Shown: positions 15,355-24,279, counted from the stretch's first letter. The stretch is DNA of 64,000 nucleotides from Saccharicrinis sp963665705 (GCA_963665705.1 OY762448.1:1550001-1614000), one strand, 5' to 3'. A program made the numbers and translations. The notes: a model not told the origin generated them from the sequence alone.

Positions 15355-15561
15355 TTATCTAAGTGGTTTTAAAAGATACTCTAATCCATTTAATTTAATT
15401 TCGTATAAAGTAGCCAAAAGCATACCTAATTTTCCTTCAGGAAATCCTTTTTGATGATACCAAACTAAATACGGTTCAGGTAGGTCACATAAAATTCTTC
15501 CTTTATATTTTCCAAAAGGCATTCTTGTTCTAACAAGGTCAAGTAATAGTTTTTCGTCCAT
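15355..15561 (-). CDS. DUF3820 family protein
   Basis: The 68-residue protein carries the family signature MPFGKYKGRILCDLPEPYLVWY and a C-terminal LYEIKLNGLEYLL helix. DUF3820 proteins are small and widespread in Gammaproteobacteria and Bacteroidota. Some are labelled quorum-sensing-regulated virulence factors, but the molecular role is not established. It is monocistronic, between serB and the YyaL homologue, with a long AT-rich upstream region. Confidence 0.9.
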   Translation of the reverse strand: MDEKLLLDLVRTRMPFGKYKGRILCDLPEPYLVWYHQKGFPEGKLGMLLATLYEIKLNGLEYLLKPLR

Positions 15562-15741
15562 GAAAAGATATTTTGAGCAAATATAATATTATTTAGTGAT
15601 GCGTATATAAAGTTGCAAACAGACTGCAAATACTTATGATTAATAAATCTCTATAATAATTTTATTGTTTATGATTAAACCTTATGTGGGTTTGATGTGT
15701 TTGGAATAATGACTAATGGATGAAAAACTAAAGAATTATTT

Positions 15742-17754
15742 ATGATAGCAGCTAAGAATGCTTTAGCTAACGAAACAAGCCCATACTTATTAATGCATGC
15801 CAAAAATCCGGTTTATTGGTATCCTTGGATCAAAGAGGCCTTGGAGAAAGCCAAGATTGAAAATAAGCTTATTATTATTTCAATTGGATATGCGGCTTGT
15901 CATTGGTGTCATGTAATGGAGAAAGAGAGTTTTAGTAGCGATGAAGTAGCAGCATATATGAATGAGCATTTTGTTTCTATAAAAATAGATAGAGAAGAAC
16001 GTCCTGATTTAGATCAGGTTTTTATGGATGTTGCTCATTTAACAACAGGAAGAGGTGGATGGCCACTAAATATTATTGCGCTTCCTAATGGGCAACCCTT
16101 TTTTGCCGGCACCTATTTTCAAAAAAGACAATGGATGAATCTTTTACGAGAGGTGAACCATTTATTTGTAAAGGATCAATTAAGATTAGAAGATTTGGCT
16201 TTGCAGATAAAGGCAGGAATTGAGAGAATGGACTTTGTTGGTCTGGTTAAAGATTCTGTTCTTTTTACAAGTGATGTAATGGATGAAACTATTTCTAACT
16301 GGAAACAAAATCTGGATTTGGAATGGGGTGGAAATATTGGAGCTCCCAAATTTCCAATGCCTGTAGAATATCATTTTTTACTTTCATATCTTCAAAAAAA
16401 TACAGATTCAGAGATACTGGAGTATGTAAATCTAAGTCTTTCCAGAATGGCCTGGGGGGGGATTTATGATCATTTAGGAGGTGGATTTGCCAGGTATTCC
16501 GTTGACGCAAAGTGGAAAGTACCTCATTTTGAAAAGATGTTATATGATCAAGGGCAATTAATAGAAGTATATTCTATTGCCTATCAAATAACAGGAAATC
16601 CTCTGTTTAAAAGCGTTGTTGATGACACAATTGCGTTTGTAAAAACAGAATTGTCTTCAGAGAAGGGGGGATTTTATTCATCATTGGATGCGGATAGTGA
16701 AGGTAAAGAAGGTAAATACTATGTATGGACGAAACAAGAGATTGATCATGTATTAAGGGATGATAGTCGCGTTTTTTGTAAACTATATAATATTACAGAA
16801 GAAGGAAATTGGGAACAGGGTAAAAATGTTATTTATCAAACATTACCTCTTGATGAAGTAGCCCATGAATTGGGGATTGAGACAAGTGAATTAAGAAAAC
16901 AAATTAAAAAATCTAAATCATTATTATATCATGAGCAAAAGAAAAGGGTAAAGCCAGCATTGGATGATAAAATCCTTACATCCTGGAATGCTATTATTAT
17001 AAAAGGTTTGGTTGTGGCTTATAAAGCTACAGGAAATGAAAATTATCTTAATGATGCGATAATAACTTCTGAGTTTATTAAAAATAAAGCATTTCAAAAA
17101 GATGGAGGTTTATGGCGCATATTAAAGGGCGAAAAGGGAACCATCAATGCCTTTTTAGATGATTATGCATTGTTAATTGATGCGTGGATTGAGCTTTATA
17201 TGGCAAGTTTTGATGAGCAATGGATGATTTTGGCGCATGATTTATGTGAGTATGCTTTAGCTCATTTTTTTAATGATGATAATCAATTGTTCTATTATAC
17301 ATCAGTAAAAGATGATCCTTTATTGGTTCGTAAAAGTGAAATAGCAGATAATGTAATTCCGGCTTCTAACTCAATAATGGCCATTAATTTATATCGATTA
17401 AGTAAATTTTATTTAAATAAGGAATCCTATACAACATCTTTGCAAATGCTTAAAAATATAAGCGGTAGAATAGATCAACATGGAAAATATTATGCTAATT
17501 GGCAACGCTTAAAGTTGTTTTTTATATATGAAAGTCATGAGTTAGTGCTTTCTGGAGACGGTCAGAATGAGGCACATAAAGAACTGCTTAAAGAATATAA
17601 TCCATATATTCTATTAGCTTCAGGATGTCATCATTTTCCTATTTCAGAAAATAAAGCCAGTGAACATTTAGTATTTCACTTATGTAAAAATAATTGTTGT
17701 CATTTACCTATAAATTCAATTGAAGAGGTGAAAGAAAAGATAAAGGAGATATAA
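15742..17754 (+). CDS. YyaL-type thioredoxin-domain protein (DUF255)
   Basis: The 670-residue protein has an N-terminal thioredoxin-like DUF255 domain: NETSPYLLMHAKNPVYWYPW, a CHWC active-site-like pair (Cys53, Cys56), then KIDREERPDLDQVFM and GGWPLNI. An (alpha/alpha)6-type glycosidase-like region follows (YDHLGGGFARYSVD, PHFEKMLYDQ, DDYALLIDAWIELY). The family includes bacterial YyaL and vertebrate spermatogenesis-associated protein 20. The reaction is unknown. Length and motifs are complete. It is monocistronic, ending in a hairpin pair. Confidence 0.93.
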   Translation: MIAAKNALANETSPYLLMHAKNPVYWYPWIKEALEKAKIENKLIIISIGYAACHWCHVMEKESFSSDEVAAYMNEHFVSIKIDREERPDLDQVFMDVAHLTTGRGGWPLNIIALPNGQPFFAGTYFQKRQWMNLLREVNHLFVKDQLRLEDLALQIKAGIERMDFVGLVKDSVLFTSDVMDETISNWKQNLDLEWGGNIGAPKFPMPVEYHFLLSYLQKNTDSEILEYVNLSLSRMAWGGIYDHLGGGFARYSVDAKWKVPHFEKMLYDQGQLIEVYSIAYQITGNPLFKSVVDDTIAFVKTELSSEKGGFYSSLDADSEGKEGKYYVWTKQEIDHVLRDDSRVFCKLYNITEEGNWEQGKNVIYQTLPLDEVAHELGIETSELRKQIKKSKSLLYHEQKKRVKPALDDKILTSWNAIIIKGLVVAYKATGNENYLNDAIITSEFIKNKAFQKDGGLWRILKGEKGTINAFLDDYALLIDAWIELYMASFDEQWMILAHDLCEYALAHFFNDDNQLFYYTSVKDDPLLVRKSEIADNVIPASNSIMAINLYRLSKFYLNKESYTTSLQMLKNISGRIDQHGKYYANWQRLKLFFIYESHELVLSGDGQNEAHKELLKEYNPYILLASGCHHFPISENKASEHLVFHLCKNNCCHLPINSIEEVKEKIKEI

Positions 17755-17778
17755 ATATTTTAAAGTATTGTGTGTGAT

Positions 17779-17869
17779 CAAAACCTGTTAAGAATGAAAT
17801 TGAATTGCATTCTTGGTTTTCAGGTATAACTCTCGTTTTGTTTTGAGGTACAAAGCGGGAGTTTTTTGT
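17779..17869 (+). terminator. Two hairpins after the YyaL homologue
   Basis: The first has AAGAATG/CATTCTT nested in AAAACC/GGTTTT (17780-17820). The second has AACTCTCG/CGGGAGTT (17828-17863) with one G-T pair and is followed by a T run. The second is the more convincing terminator. From 17870 to 18123 I see no gene or repeat. Confidence 0.65.
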
Positions 17870-18123
17870 ATTATTTAATGCAGATTTAGGGTATACTAGC
17901 CGAATCGAAAACAGCAGTAAGTAAAATTTTCTAATACAGGAGGATGTTCATTGTTAGTGAGTTTCTTCTGGTTTTTGAAAATAAATTTAATCGCATGAAA
18001 CGAGCCATGAGAGAAAGTTCTCCTACATGAGAATGATTATTTTTCTGGCGAGTTCCATGTGATCATAAAAATCAAATTATAAACACATGAAATTAACTAC
18101 CTTTGTTCTCTTAAATTTTTCAA

Positions 18124-19485
18124 ATGAGTAGACAAAGTAAAAATGTAAAGGAATTAGAGTTTAATTCTATTCCAAGATTAATGTGGAAGTACTTTTTACC
18201 AGCCTTTGCAGGTGTTATTATCAATTCACTTTATAATATTGTGGATAGGATATTTATTGGACAAGGGGTAGGTTCATTAGCCCTTGCTGGTTTAAGTGCC
18301 ATATTTCCTATTATGATTATTATGATGGCTTTCGGTATGATGGTGGGGATGGGGGCCGGAGTAAGAATATCGCTCAACCTGGGTAAGAAAGATTTTGACA
18401 GAGCAGAAAAAGTGTTAGGAAATGCCTTTGTTTTAATGATTATTGTATCTGCATTAATAACCGCCATCGGTTTTACAATTAGTGACCCCTTACTTACCTT
18501 TTTTGGAATTGAAGCCAAAACATATTCTTATGCTAAGGAATATTTAAATATTATTTTAGCAGGAACTGTATTTAATGTGGTGGGTTATGCATTAAATAAT
18601 CTCATTCGATCAGAGGGTAGCGCCAATGTGGCTATGATTTCCATGTTGTTGAGTGCTGGTATTAATATTGTACTTGACTGGTTGTTTATTATGAAATGGG
18701 ATATGGGAGTAAAAGGAGCTGCTTATGCTACTGTTATTTCTCAAATAGTACTTTGCGTATGGGTGATAGCTCATTTTAAAAGTAGTCGATCAGTAATAAA
18801 ACTACATCTGCGCCATATGAGCTTGAAAATGGATATTGTTTGGTATATCGTAACTATTGGTTTTGCTCCATTTAGTATGCAATTGGCTTCAAGTGCTGTG
18901 TTCGGTATTTTTAACGTTCAACTTATTAAATATGGTAATGATTTAGCTATTGGAGCACTGGGTGTAATAATGAGTGTAACAATGCTTATTGTAATGACTA
19001 TTCTAGCTATAAATATGGCAATACAGCCAATTATTGGATTTAATTATGGTGCCAAAATATATCCCAGAGTAAAGGATACTTTAATTATAGCATTAGGTGC
19101 GGCTACTATATTTTCCATTATAGGTTTGATTGCAAGTCAGGTTTTTCCAAGGCAAATTATTTTATTGTTTAATAATGATGATAAAGAGTTGTTGGAAATA
19201 GGCGTACAGGGTTTACGATTGTTTTTAATGGCTTTACCTTTAGTTGGGTTTCAAATAATCATAGGAAATTATTATCAGTCCATAGGAAAGGCTGGTTTAG
19301 CAACCATATTATCATTATTACGACAAGTTATTATTTTAATTCCTTGCTTGTTTATCTTGCCCAATTATCTAGGCCTTCGTGGAGTGTGGCTTTCTGCACC
19401 TGTTGCAGATACGATTTCAGCTCTTATTGCTGTGGTGTTTGTTATCGTTGAAATTAAAAAGCTCAACAAGGCCATTTCCAAATAA
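18124..19485 (+). CDS. MATE family efflux transporter
   Basis: The 453-residue membrane protein has about 12 hydrophobic segments and the two-lobed MATE pattern. The first lobe starts PRLMWKYFLPAFAGVIINSLYNIVDRIFIGQGVG, in which the LYNIVDRIFIG motif is characteristic. The second lobe has NMAIQPIIGFNYGA. These are inner-membrane, cation-coupled exporters of drugs or metabolites. The substrate cannot be read from sequence. It precedes the DUF134/NifX cluster by 100 bp, but the palindrome-flanked promoter in that gap suggests separate transcription. Confidence 0.93.
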   Translation: MSRQSKNVKELEFNSIPRLMWKYFLPAFAGVIINSLYNIVDRIFIGQGVGSLALAGLSAIFPIMIIMMAFGMMVGMGAGVRISLNLGKKDFDRAEKVLGNAFVLMIIVSALITAIGFTISDPLLTFFGIEAKTYSYAKEYLNIILAGTVFNVVGYALNNLIRSEGSANVAMISMLLSAGINIVLDWLFIMKWDMGVKGAAYATVISQIVLCVWVIAHFKSSRSVIKLHLRHMSLKMDIVWYIVTIGFAPFSMQLASSAVFGIFNVQLIKYGNDLAIGALGVIMSVTMLIVMTILAINMAIQPIIGFNYGAKIYPRVKDTLIIALGAATIFSIIGLIASQVFPRQIILLFNNDDKELLEIGVQGLRLFLMALPLVGFQIIIGNYYQSIGKAGLATILSLLRQVIILIPCLFILPNYLGLRGVWLSAPVADTISALIAVVFVIVEIKKLNKAISK

Positions 19486-19526
19486 TCTTACTATTTTATA
19501 TTAAAATTTATTAAATTACTTTTATG

Positions 19527-19566
19527 TGAGAATATTCTCATTATATTTGCATCGAGAATATTCTCA
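19527..19566 (+). promoter_or_regulatory. Twin palindromic operators bracketing the DUF134 promoter
   Basis: The perfect 12 bp palindrome GAGAATATTCTC occurs twice, at 19528-19539 (within TGAGAATATTCTCA) and at 19554-19565. The centres are 26 bp apart. A -7 box TATATTTG (19542-19549) lies exactly between them. The second site is 22 bp before the ATG at 19588. A regulator dimer bound at each site would cover both sides of the -7 box, so repression is the simplest reading. The regulator may be DUF134 itself, which is inference. Confidence 0.8.
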
Positions 19567-19587
19567 TAAAGTTTTGAATTTCGATTT

Positions 19588-19992
19588 ATGCCAAGAAGAA
19601 AAACTTTAAGAAAAATTGTTGCTCCTCCAAAATTCAAAGGGTATAAACCTTATGGAATTAATGGTGAATCAAATGGAGTTGTAGAGTTGTTGTACGAAGA
19701 GTATGAGGCTATTAAGTTAGCGGATTATGATTTTTTAAATCATGATGAAGCTGCAAAATTAATGGGTGTTTCGCGCCCGACTTTTGCTCGGATTTATGAA
19801 ACAGCCAGACGTAAAGTAGCAAAAGCATTAACTGAAGCAAAAGAAATTATAACAGTTTATGGGAATGTTGAGTTAGACGGAATATGGTTTGTATGTGAAA
19901 AGTGCCATGCAAAATTTACAAAACCATCTTCTGTTGAAAATACCAATTGTCCGGTATGCAAATCATCATCTACAGAGATGATAAATCAATAA
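19588..19992 (+). CDS. DUF134 family predicted DNA-binding regulator
   Basis: The 134-residue protein has the family start PRRKTLRKIVAPPKFKGYKPYG (shown in part), a sigma-region-4-like helix-turn-helix (LADYDFLNHDEAAKLMGVSR, then PTFARIYETARRKVAKAL) and a C-terminal zinc-ribbon-like part with CEKC and CPVC. DUF134 genes are commonly found next to NifX/NifB-domain and ferredoxin-type ATPase genes in anaerobes and archaea, as here. It probably regulates this cluster and perhaps its own promoter through the twin palindromes. The target and signal are unknown. Confidence 0.92.
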   Translation: MPRRKTLRKIVAPPKFKGYKPYGINGESNGVVELLYEEYEAIKLADYDFLNHDEAAKLMGVSRPTFARIYETARRKVAKALTEAKEIITVYGNVELDGIWFVCEKCHAKFTKPSSVENTNCPVCKSSSTEMINQ

Positions 19993-20102
19993 GGGATTAG
20001 ATATTTTTAGTCATAATAAAAGAAATTGAAATCAAATAGGGATAAATGGATAATTCTCCAAATTCTGAATGAGTTTCAAATGTACTTTAAAAAAATTAAT
20101 AC

Positions 20103-20417
20103 ATGAAGACGGTAATTACATCAACAGGGAATTCTTTAGATTCGGGTTTTGACTTACGATTTGGGAGAGCTGCATGGTTTTGTTTGCATGATGATGAGAG
20201 TGGTGAATGTGCTTTTATTGAAAACGAAAATGTAGACGCTAGTAATGGAGCTGGATTAAAAGTGTCAGAAAAAATGGTAGAGTTAGGTGTTAGTAAGGTG
20301 ATTAGTGGTGATTTTGGTCCTAAAGCAAAAGATTTACTTGATAAATTTAAAATACAAATGGTCATCCTTCAGAATGAAGGTTCCCGGGTTCAAGATATAT
20401 TAGACAAGTTAAAGTAG
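20103..20417 (+). CDS. NifX/NifB-domain protein (FeMo-cofactor-binding fold)
   Basis: The 104-residue single-domain protein has the family pattern: N-terminal MKTVITSTGNSLDSGFDLRF-type segment with FGRA, a central ENENVDASNGAG, then VSKVISGDFGPKAKDLL. Small members bind or carry Fe-S/Mo-type clusters in nitrogenase maturation, but stand-alone copies in non-diazotrophs have no settled role. It sits 110 bp after the DUF134 gene, likely in one transcript. Confidence 0.9.
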   Translation: MKTVITSTGNSLDSGFDLRFGRAAWFCLHDDESGECAFIENENVDASNGAGLKVSEKMVELGVSKVISGDFGPKAKDLLDKFKIQMVILQNEGSRVQDILDKLK

Positions 20418-20899
20418 TGTTTTACATGGATGTAACAGGGTGTTTAGCAAATTTTATTAGCAATTAATTTTATTCTAATGTTTTCCGAATGGCTTCTTTA
20501 TTTATGATTGATTAGAATGTTGTTTGATATAAGTTATTGTTGCTTAATAATATATGATAGTTACGGTTTTGCTACCAAACGCTCTGTTACTCTTTTTCAT
20601 ACTTTAACACACAAATAAAAAGAATCTCTATAACTGCAGATAAGAGCATTCTTAAATTCCAATAAAGATTTTGTCAATGATGTTTGTGGTGAAATTTGAA
20701 TTGAAGTAAGGTAAGATAGAGAACCCCCTCTTGCATACATGATACGGGTTAAAGGAAGTTATCCTCCTAAGTCAAGTAAGTGTTATCTATAAATAAATTA
20801 TTAATATAAAACACACATTTAAAATTTAAGGGTTCGTTTTTATTAATGAATCATTGCATTTTATAGTGAGTTCTGTACTATATCTAAAATAATATACAT
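20418..20899. other. 482 bp intergenic region inside the NifX cluster
   Basis: It is AT-rich, without repeats of the kinds seen elsewhere. I found no clear terminator, riboswitch consensus, tRNA or coding frame. A more G+C-balanced patch near 20720-20775 (GAACCCCCTCTTGCATACAT, then GGTTAAAGGAAGTTATCCTC) might be a structured leader for the next gene, but I cannot support a specific class. The gap may split the cluster into two transcription units. Confidence 0.4.
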
Positions 20900-21241
20900 A
20901 TGAATAAGAAAATAGCTATTCCTGTAAATGAATCAGGAATTTTGGATAGTCATTTTGGACATTGTAAATTTTTTGTATTACTATCTATTGCAGATGGTGA
21001 GATTGTTTCTGAAGAAAAAATTGTTCCGCCTCCTCATGAACCAGGACTTCTACCTCGTTTTTTATCAGAAAAAGGAGTAACAGATATTATTGCCGGAGGA
21101 ATGGGACAAAAAGCAATTCAGTTATTTCAATCTAATGGTGTAAATGCATTTGTTGGAGCCCCTCAGCTTTCTGCAAAAGAGTTGGTTGATGGATTCTTAA
21201 AAGAGTCGTTATCATTTAATGCCAATTATTGCGATCATTAA
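20900..21241 (+). CDS. NifX/NifB-domain protein (FeMo-cofactor-binding fold), second copy
   Basis: The 113-residue protein has the same fold as its neighbour but is clearly diverged: KKIAIPVNESGILDSHFGHC, then PPPHEPGLLPRFLSEKGVTD and IAGGMGQKAIQLF. The HFGHC and PHEPG motifs are typical of the stand-alone subfamily. Its stop codon is one base before the ATG of the DUF89 gene, so the two are translationally close and surely co-transcribed. Confidence 0.92.
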   Translation: MNKKIAIPVNESGILDSHFGHCKFFVLLSIADGEIVSEEKIVPPPHEPGLLPRFLSEKGVTDIIAGGMGQKAIQLFQSNGVNAFVGAPQLSAKELVDGFLKESLSFNANYCDH

Positions 21242-21242
21242 T

Positions 21243-22082
21243 ATGGTGGATTTCTGCTATGATTGTCATCTGAATACGGTAAACCGACTTATTAAAAAGT
21301 TTGATTTAACTTCGATGGATGCTTTAGAGTTAACAAAAGAATCAAAGAGAATTCTAAAGTTGTACAAAGATCAGTCAAATCCTTTTATTGCTACATATAT
21401 ACATCGGCTTGCCAGTGAAAAAATTCAATGTAATACACTTTACAGAGATGAAAAAATGTTTGCCAATAAAATTTTGTTGGCAGATTATGATTATTGGAAG
21501 TCTTTTGCATTAAATAGTGAAAATCCGTTGTATACAGCCGTTAAGTTAGCTGTAGCTGGTAATATTATTGATTATGGTGCACATACGCAACCCGATGATA
21601 TTACCTCAAAAATAAAGGAACTTATTGAATGGCCTTTTACTATTGATCATACAAATAAATTGTTTGATCGTATAAAAAAAGCAAAACGGATTTTGTATTT
21701 AGGAGATAATGCAGGTGAAATAGTATTTGATAAGCTATTGATAGAATTGCTTCAACACCCTGATTTAACTTATGTAGTAAGAGGGAAGCCTGTGATCAAT
21801 GATGTTACTTATGAAGATGCTGGATTTATAGTCATGGATCAGGTCTGTAATATTATTTCAAATGGTTTTGATGCCCCTTCTACTTTGTTAGATTATTGTT
21901 CTGATGAATTTATTGATGCCTTTCAACAATCAGATCTTGTTATTTCTAAAGGGCAGGGAAATTATGAAGGGTTAATGAATATGGATCAGAAATCAATTTG
22001 TTTTTTATTAATGGCAAAGTGTAAGCCTATAGCGAATATTCTTAGAGTAAAAGAGGGGAGTTTGATTGTTAAAGTAAATTAA
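21243..22082 (+). CDS. DUF89/ARMT1-like domain protein (damage-control phosphatase family)
   Basis: The 279-residue protein (ATG at 21243, one base after the preceding stop) has FCYDCHLNTVNRLIKKF at the N-terminus, the metal-site motif LGDNAGEIVFDKLLIE, and ISKGQGNYEGLM near the C-terminus. These match the DUF89 fold, in which some members are metal-dependent phosphatases that remove damaged phosphorylated metabolites. The prokaryotic branch is uncharacterised. An in-frame ATG at 21219 would overlap the NifX-like gene by 23 bp and is less likely. Ten bases separate it from the first ATPase gene. Confidence 0.88.
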   Translation: MVDFCYDCHLNTVNRLIKKFDLTSMDALELTKESKRILKLYKDQSNPFIATYIHRLASEKIQCNTLYRDEKMFANKILLADYDYWKSFALNSENPLYTAVKLAVAGNIIDYGAHTQPDDITSKIKELIEWPFTIDHTNKLFDRIKKAKRILYLGDNAGEIVFDKLLIELLQHPDLTYVVRGKPVINDVTYEDAGFIVMDQVCNIISNGFDAPSTLLDYCSDEFIDAFQQSDLVISKGQGNYEGLMNMDQKSICFLLMAKCKPIANILRVKEGSLIVKVN

Positions 22083-22092
22083 GGAAAAAACA

Positions 22093-22986
22093 ATGAGCTT
22101 TAAAATAGCGATAGCAAGTGGGAAAGGGGGGACCGGGAAAACATCAGTTGCAGTTAATTTATACCATTTTTTGGCAAAAGAGATTACCTGTAATATACAA
22201 ATAGTAGATTGTGATGTTGAAGAACCTAATGATTTACTATTCTTTGTAAACCATTTACAAAGGTTGCAAGAAACAATAAATCAGTTAATACCAGAAATTA
22301 ATGAAGAACAATGTACATTTTGTAGAAAATGCTCTGAGTATTGTGAGTTTAATGCGTTAACTATCATTCCTCCAGTTAAATTTGCTCAGGTAAATGATGT
22401 TTTGTGTCATTCATGCGGTGCTTGTTTTGTAGCGTGTACAGAAGGAGCTTTAAAAGAAATTGAGCACCCTATAGGTACGGTGACAGATTATGATTTAGGT
22501 ATAGGGAAGGGGTTGCTTGAGGGGAAGTTACGAATTGGCTCAGCAATGCAAACAATGCTGATTAAGGAACTTAAAAGCAGAACAGATTCAAATTGTGATA
22601 TTGTTATTTATGATGCACCTCCAGGAACTAGTTGTTCTGTAGTACAGTCAGTTGTGGATGCTGATTTTGTTGTGTTGGTTACTGAACCTACACCATTTGG
22701 ATTACACGATTTAAAATTAACGATTGAGTTAATGAAGGATTTGGGAAAGGACTTTGGGGTGGTTATTAATAAATCAGGGTTAGGTACAAGTGAAACACAA
22801 GAATATCTTACTGATATGAATATTGATATTTTGGGAAAGATTCCTTTCAGGAGAGAATTTGCTGAGTTGTATGCCGAAGGTAAATTAGGTGATCAGTTGC
22901 CTGAAGGTTTAAAGAGTGACTTTATACAGATCGTGAATATTATTGGTCAAAAAATATTAGTAAATGAAGGAAATTACCATTCTTAG
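22093..22986 (+). CDS. MinD-superfamily P-loop ATPase with inserted ferredoxin domain (first of pair)
   Basis: The 297-residue protein opens with a deviant Walker A motif GKGGTGKTS (residues 10-18) and DCDVEEPN. Residues ~75-130 form a dicluster ferredoxin insert: CTFCRKCSEYC and CHSCGACFVAC give eight cysteines in C-x2-C-x2-C-x3-C spacing. The ATPase fold then resumes with YDAPPGTSC and VTEPTPFG. The architecture is that of COG1149. An ATP-dependent electron-transfer or Fe-S/metal-cluster-carrier function is likely but unproven. The gene overlaps the next by 23 bp, so the two proteins probably form a heteromer. Confidence 0.94.
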   Translation: MSFKIAIASGKGGTGKTSVAVNLYHFLAKEITCNIQIVDCDVEEPNDLLFFVNHLQRLQETINQLIPEINEEQCTFCRKCSEYCEFNALTIIPPVKFAQVNDVLCHSCGACFVACTEGALKEIEHPIGTVTDYDLGIGKGLLEGKLRIGSAMQTMLIKELKSRTDSNCDIVIYDAPPGTSCSVVQSVVDADFVVLVTEPTPFGLHDLKLTIELMKDLGKDFGVVINKSGLGTSETQEYLTDMNIDILGKIPFRREFAELYAEGKLGDQLPEGLKSDFIQIVNIIGQKILVNEGNYHS

Positions 22987-23833
22987 CGGAAAAGGAGGGA
23001 CAGGCAAAACCTCATTTACAGCAGCTTTAGCCAGTGTTGCTAAAAATGCAGTTTTATGTGATAATGATGTTGATGCAGCAGATTTACATTTGTTATTGCA
23101 ACCAAAAATTAAAGAAACTTTTTCTTTTGAAAGTGGGAGCCATGCAATTATTGATGCAGAGAGCTGTACTCAATGTGGCTTATGTTACAAAAATTGTCAT
23201 TTTAAGGCCATTGAATTGTTGGATGAAGGATTGTATTCAGTGAATTCATTCCTTTGTGAAGGATGTAAACTTTGTGAGAGAGTGTGCCCAACGCATGCCA
23301 TAACAACAAAAGTAAATAATAATAATTCCTGGTATATTTCATCAACCAGGCATGGGATTATGGTACATGCTAAAATGGGACCAGGAGAAGAGAATTCTGG
23401 TAGATTGGTATCTAAGATCAGAGGGAAGGCAAAGGAAATTGCAAAAGATCGTCATGCTGATTTTATTATTAATGATGGACCTCCTGGAATAGGATGTGCT
23501 GCTATTTCATCAATTTCTGGTACTCATTTAGTAGTATTGGTAACGGAACCAACTAAATCAGGATTAAATGATGCCAGCAGATTAGTTGAGCTTGTAAAAT
23601 CATTTCAAATTCCTGTAGTTGGGATAATTAATAAAGCAGATATCAATACGAAAATTAGTGCTGAATTAGAGCAATTTTTTATTGAAAATGATATTTTATT
23701 ATTGGCAAAAGTACCTTTTAATGAGCAGTGGGTTGAGTCAATGGTTGAGGGAAAAACGCTTGTTGAATATGCTCCGGAGTCAGAGTTGACTCAACAGATT
23801 AATCATATTTGGAAAACAATATCAGAAAATTAG
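22964..23833 (+). CDS. MinD-superfamily P-loop ATPase with inserted ferredoxin domain (second of pair)
   Basis: The 289-residue partner of the preceding gene has Walker A GKGGTGKTS (residues ~9-17) and DNDVDAADLH. Its ferredoxin insert has CTQCGLCYKNC and CEGCKLCERVCP, followed by NDGPPGIGC and VTEPTKSGLNDA. Tandem COG1149 pairs of this kind occur in many anaerobes, usually near NifX-domain genes. The 23 bp overlap with its neighbour argues for coupled translation in roughly equal amounts. Confidence 0.94.
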   Translation: MKEITILSGKGGTGKTSFTAALASVAKNAVLCDNDVDAADLHLLLQPKIKETFSFESGSHAIIDAESCTQCGLCYKNCHFKAIELLDEGLYSVNSFLCEGCKLCERVCPTHAITTKVNNNNSWYISSTRHGIMVHAKMGPGEENSGRLVSKIRGKAKEIAKDRHADFIINDGPPGIGCAAISSISGTHLVVLVTEPTKSGLNDASRLVELVKSFQIPVVGIINKADINTKISAELEQFFIENDILLLAKVPFNEQWVESMVEGKTLVEYAPESELTQQINHIWKTISEN

Positions 23834-23847
23834 ATAAATAGTTTGTA

Positions 23848-24279
23848 ATGATAAGTGATACATTTGAAATTAGACCGAGATATAATGAGGTAGACCAGAT
23901 GGGATATGTGTACCATGCTAATCATGTTACTTATTGTCATCAGGCACGAACAGAATTGTTACGTAAATTTAATATTAATGATTTTGAACTGGAAGAAAAG
24001 GGGATGATGTTACCGGTGATATCTTTTAATATTCAATATAAAAACCCGGCAAGGTACGATGAGGTTTTAACCATTAAAACGACCATTAAAGAAATGCCTA
24101 AAGTTAGATTTCAGTTTTTCTTTCAGATAACAAATCAAGAAGGAAAATTAGTGAGTAAAGCTAATTCTGAAGTTGTATTTGTGAATAAAGAAACCAGGGT
24201 TCCAATGGCTGTTCCTGAATTTGTTGTTGATGTATTAGAAAAGGAATTTGAGAAGTCATTATCTCTTCTAAGAAATTAA
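23848..24279 (+). CDS. Acyl-CoA thioesterase, YbgC/4HBT family
   Basis: The 143-residue hotdog-fold protein has the family's active-site region RYNEVDQMGYVYHANHVTYC and ARTELLRKF, then NIQYKNPARYDEVL. Such enzymes hydrolyse short acyl-CoA thioesters. It begins 15 bp after the second ATPase gene and is followed by a strong terminator, so it is the last gene of that transcript. A link to the cluster's function is not obvious. Confidence 0.88.
   Translation: MISDTFEIRPRYNEVDQMGYVYHANHVTYCHQARTELLRKFNINDFELEEKGMMLPVISFNIQYKNPARYDEVLTIKTTIKEMPKVRFQFFFQITNQEGKLVSKANSEVVFVNKETRVPMAVPEFVVDVLEKEFEKSLSLLRN

Noticed and set aside
22093..23833. ParA/MinD pair as plasmid partition or division-site system
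   Set aside because: Both proteins carry inserted dicluster ferredoxin domains and there is no ParB, MinE or MinC neighbour. The COG1149 type fits better.
19588..23833. Nitrogen-fixation gene cluster
   Set aside because: NifX-like domains alone are not evidence of fixation. No nifH, nifD, nifK, nifE, nifN or nifB gene is in the window.
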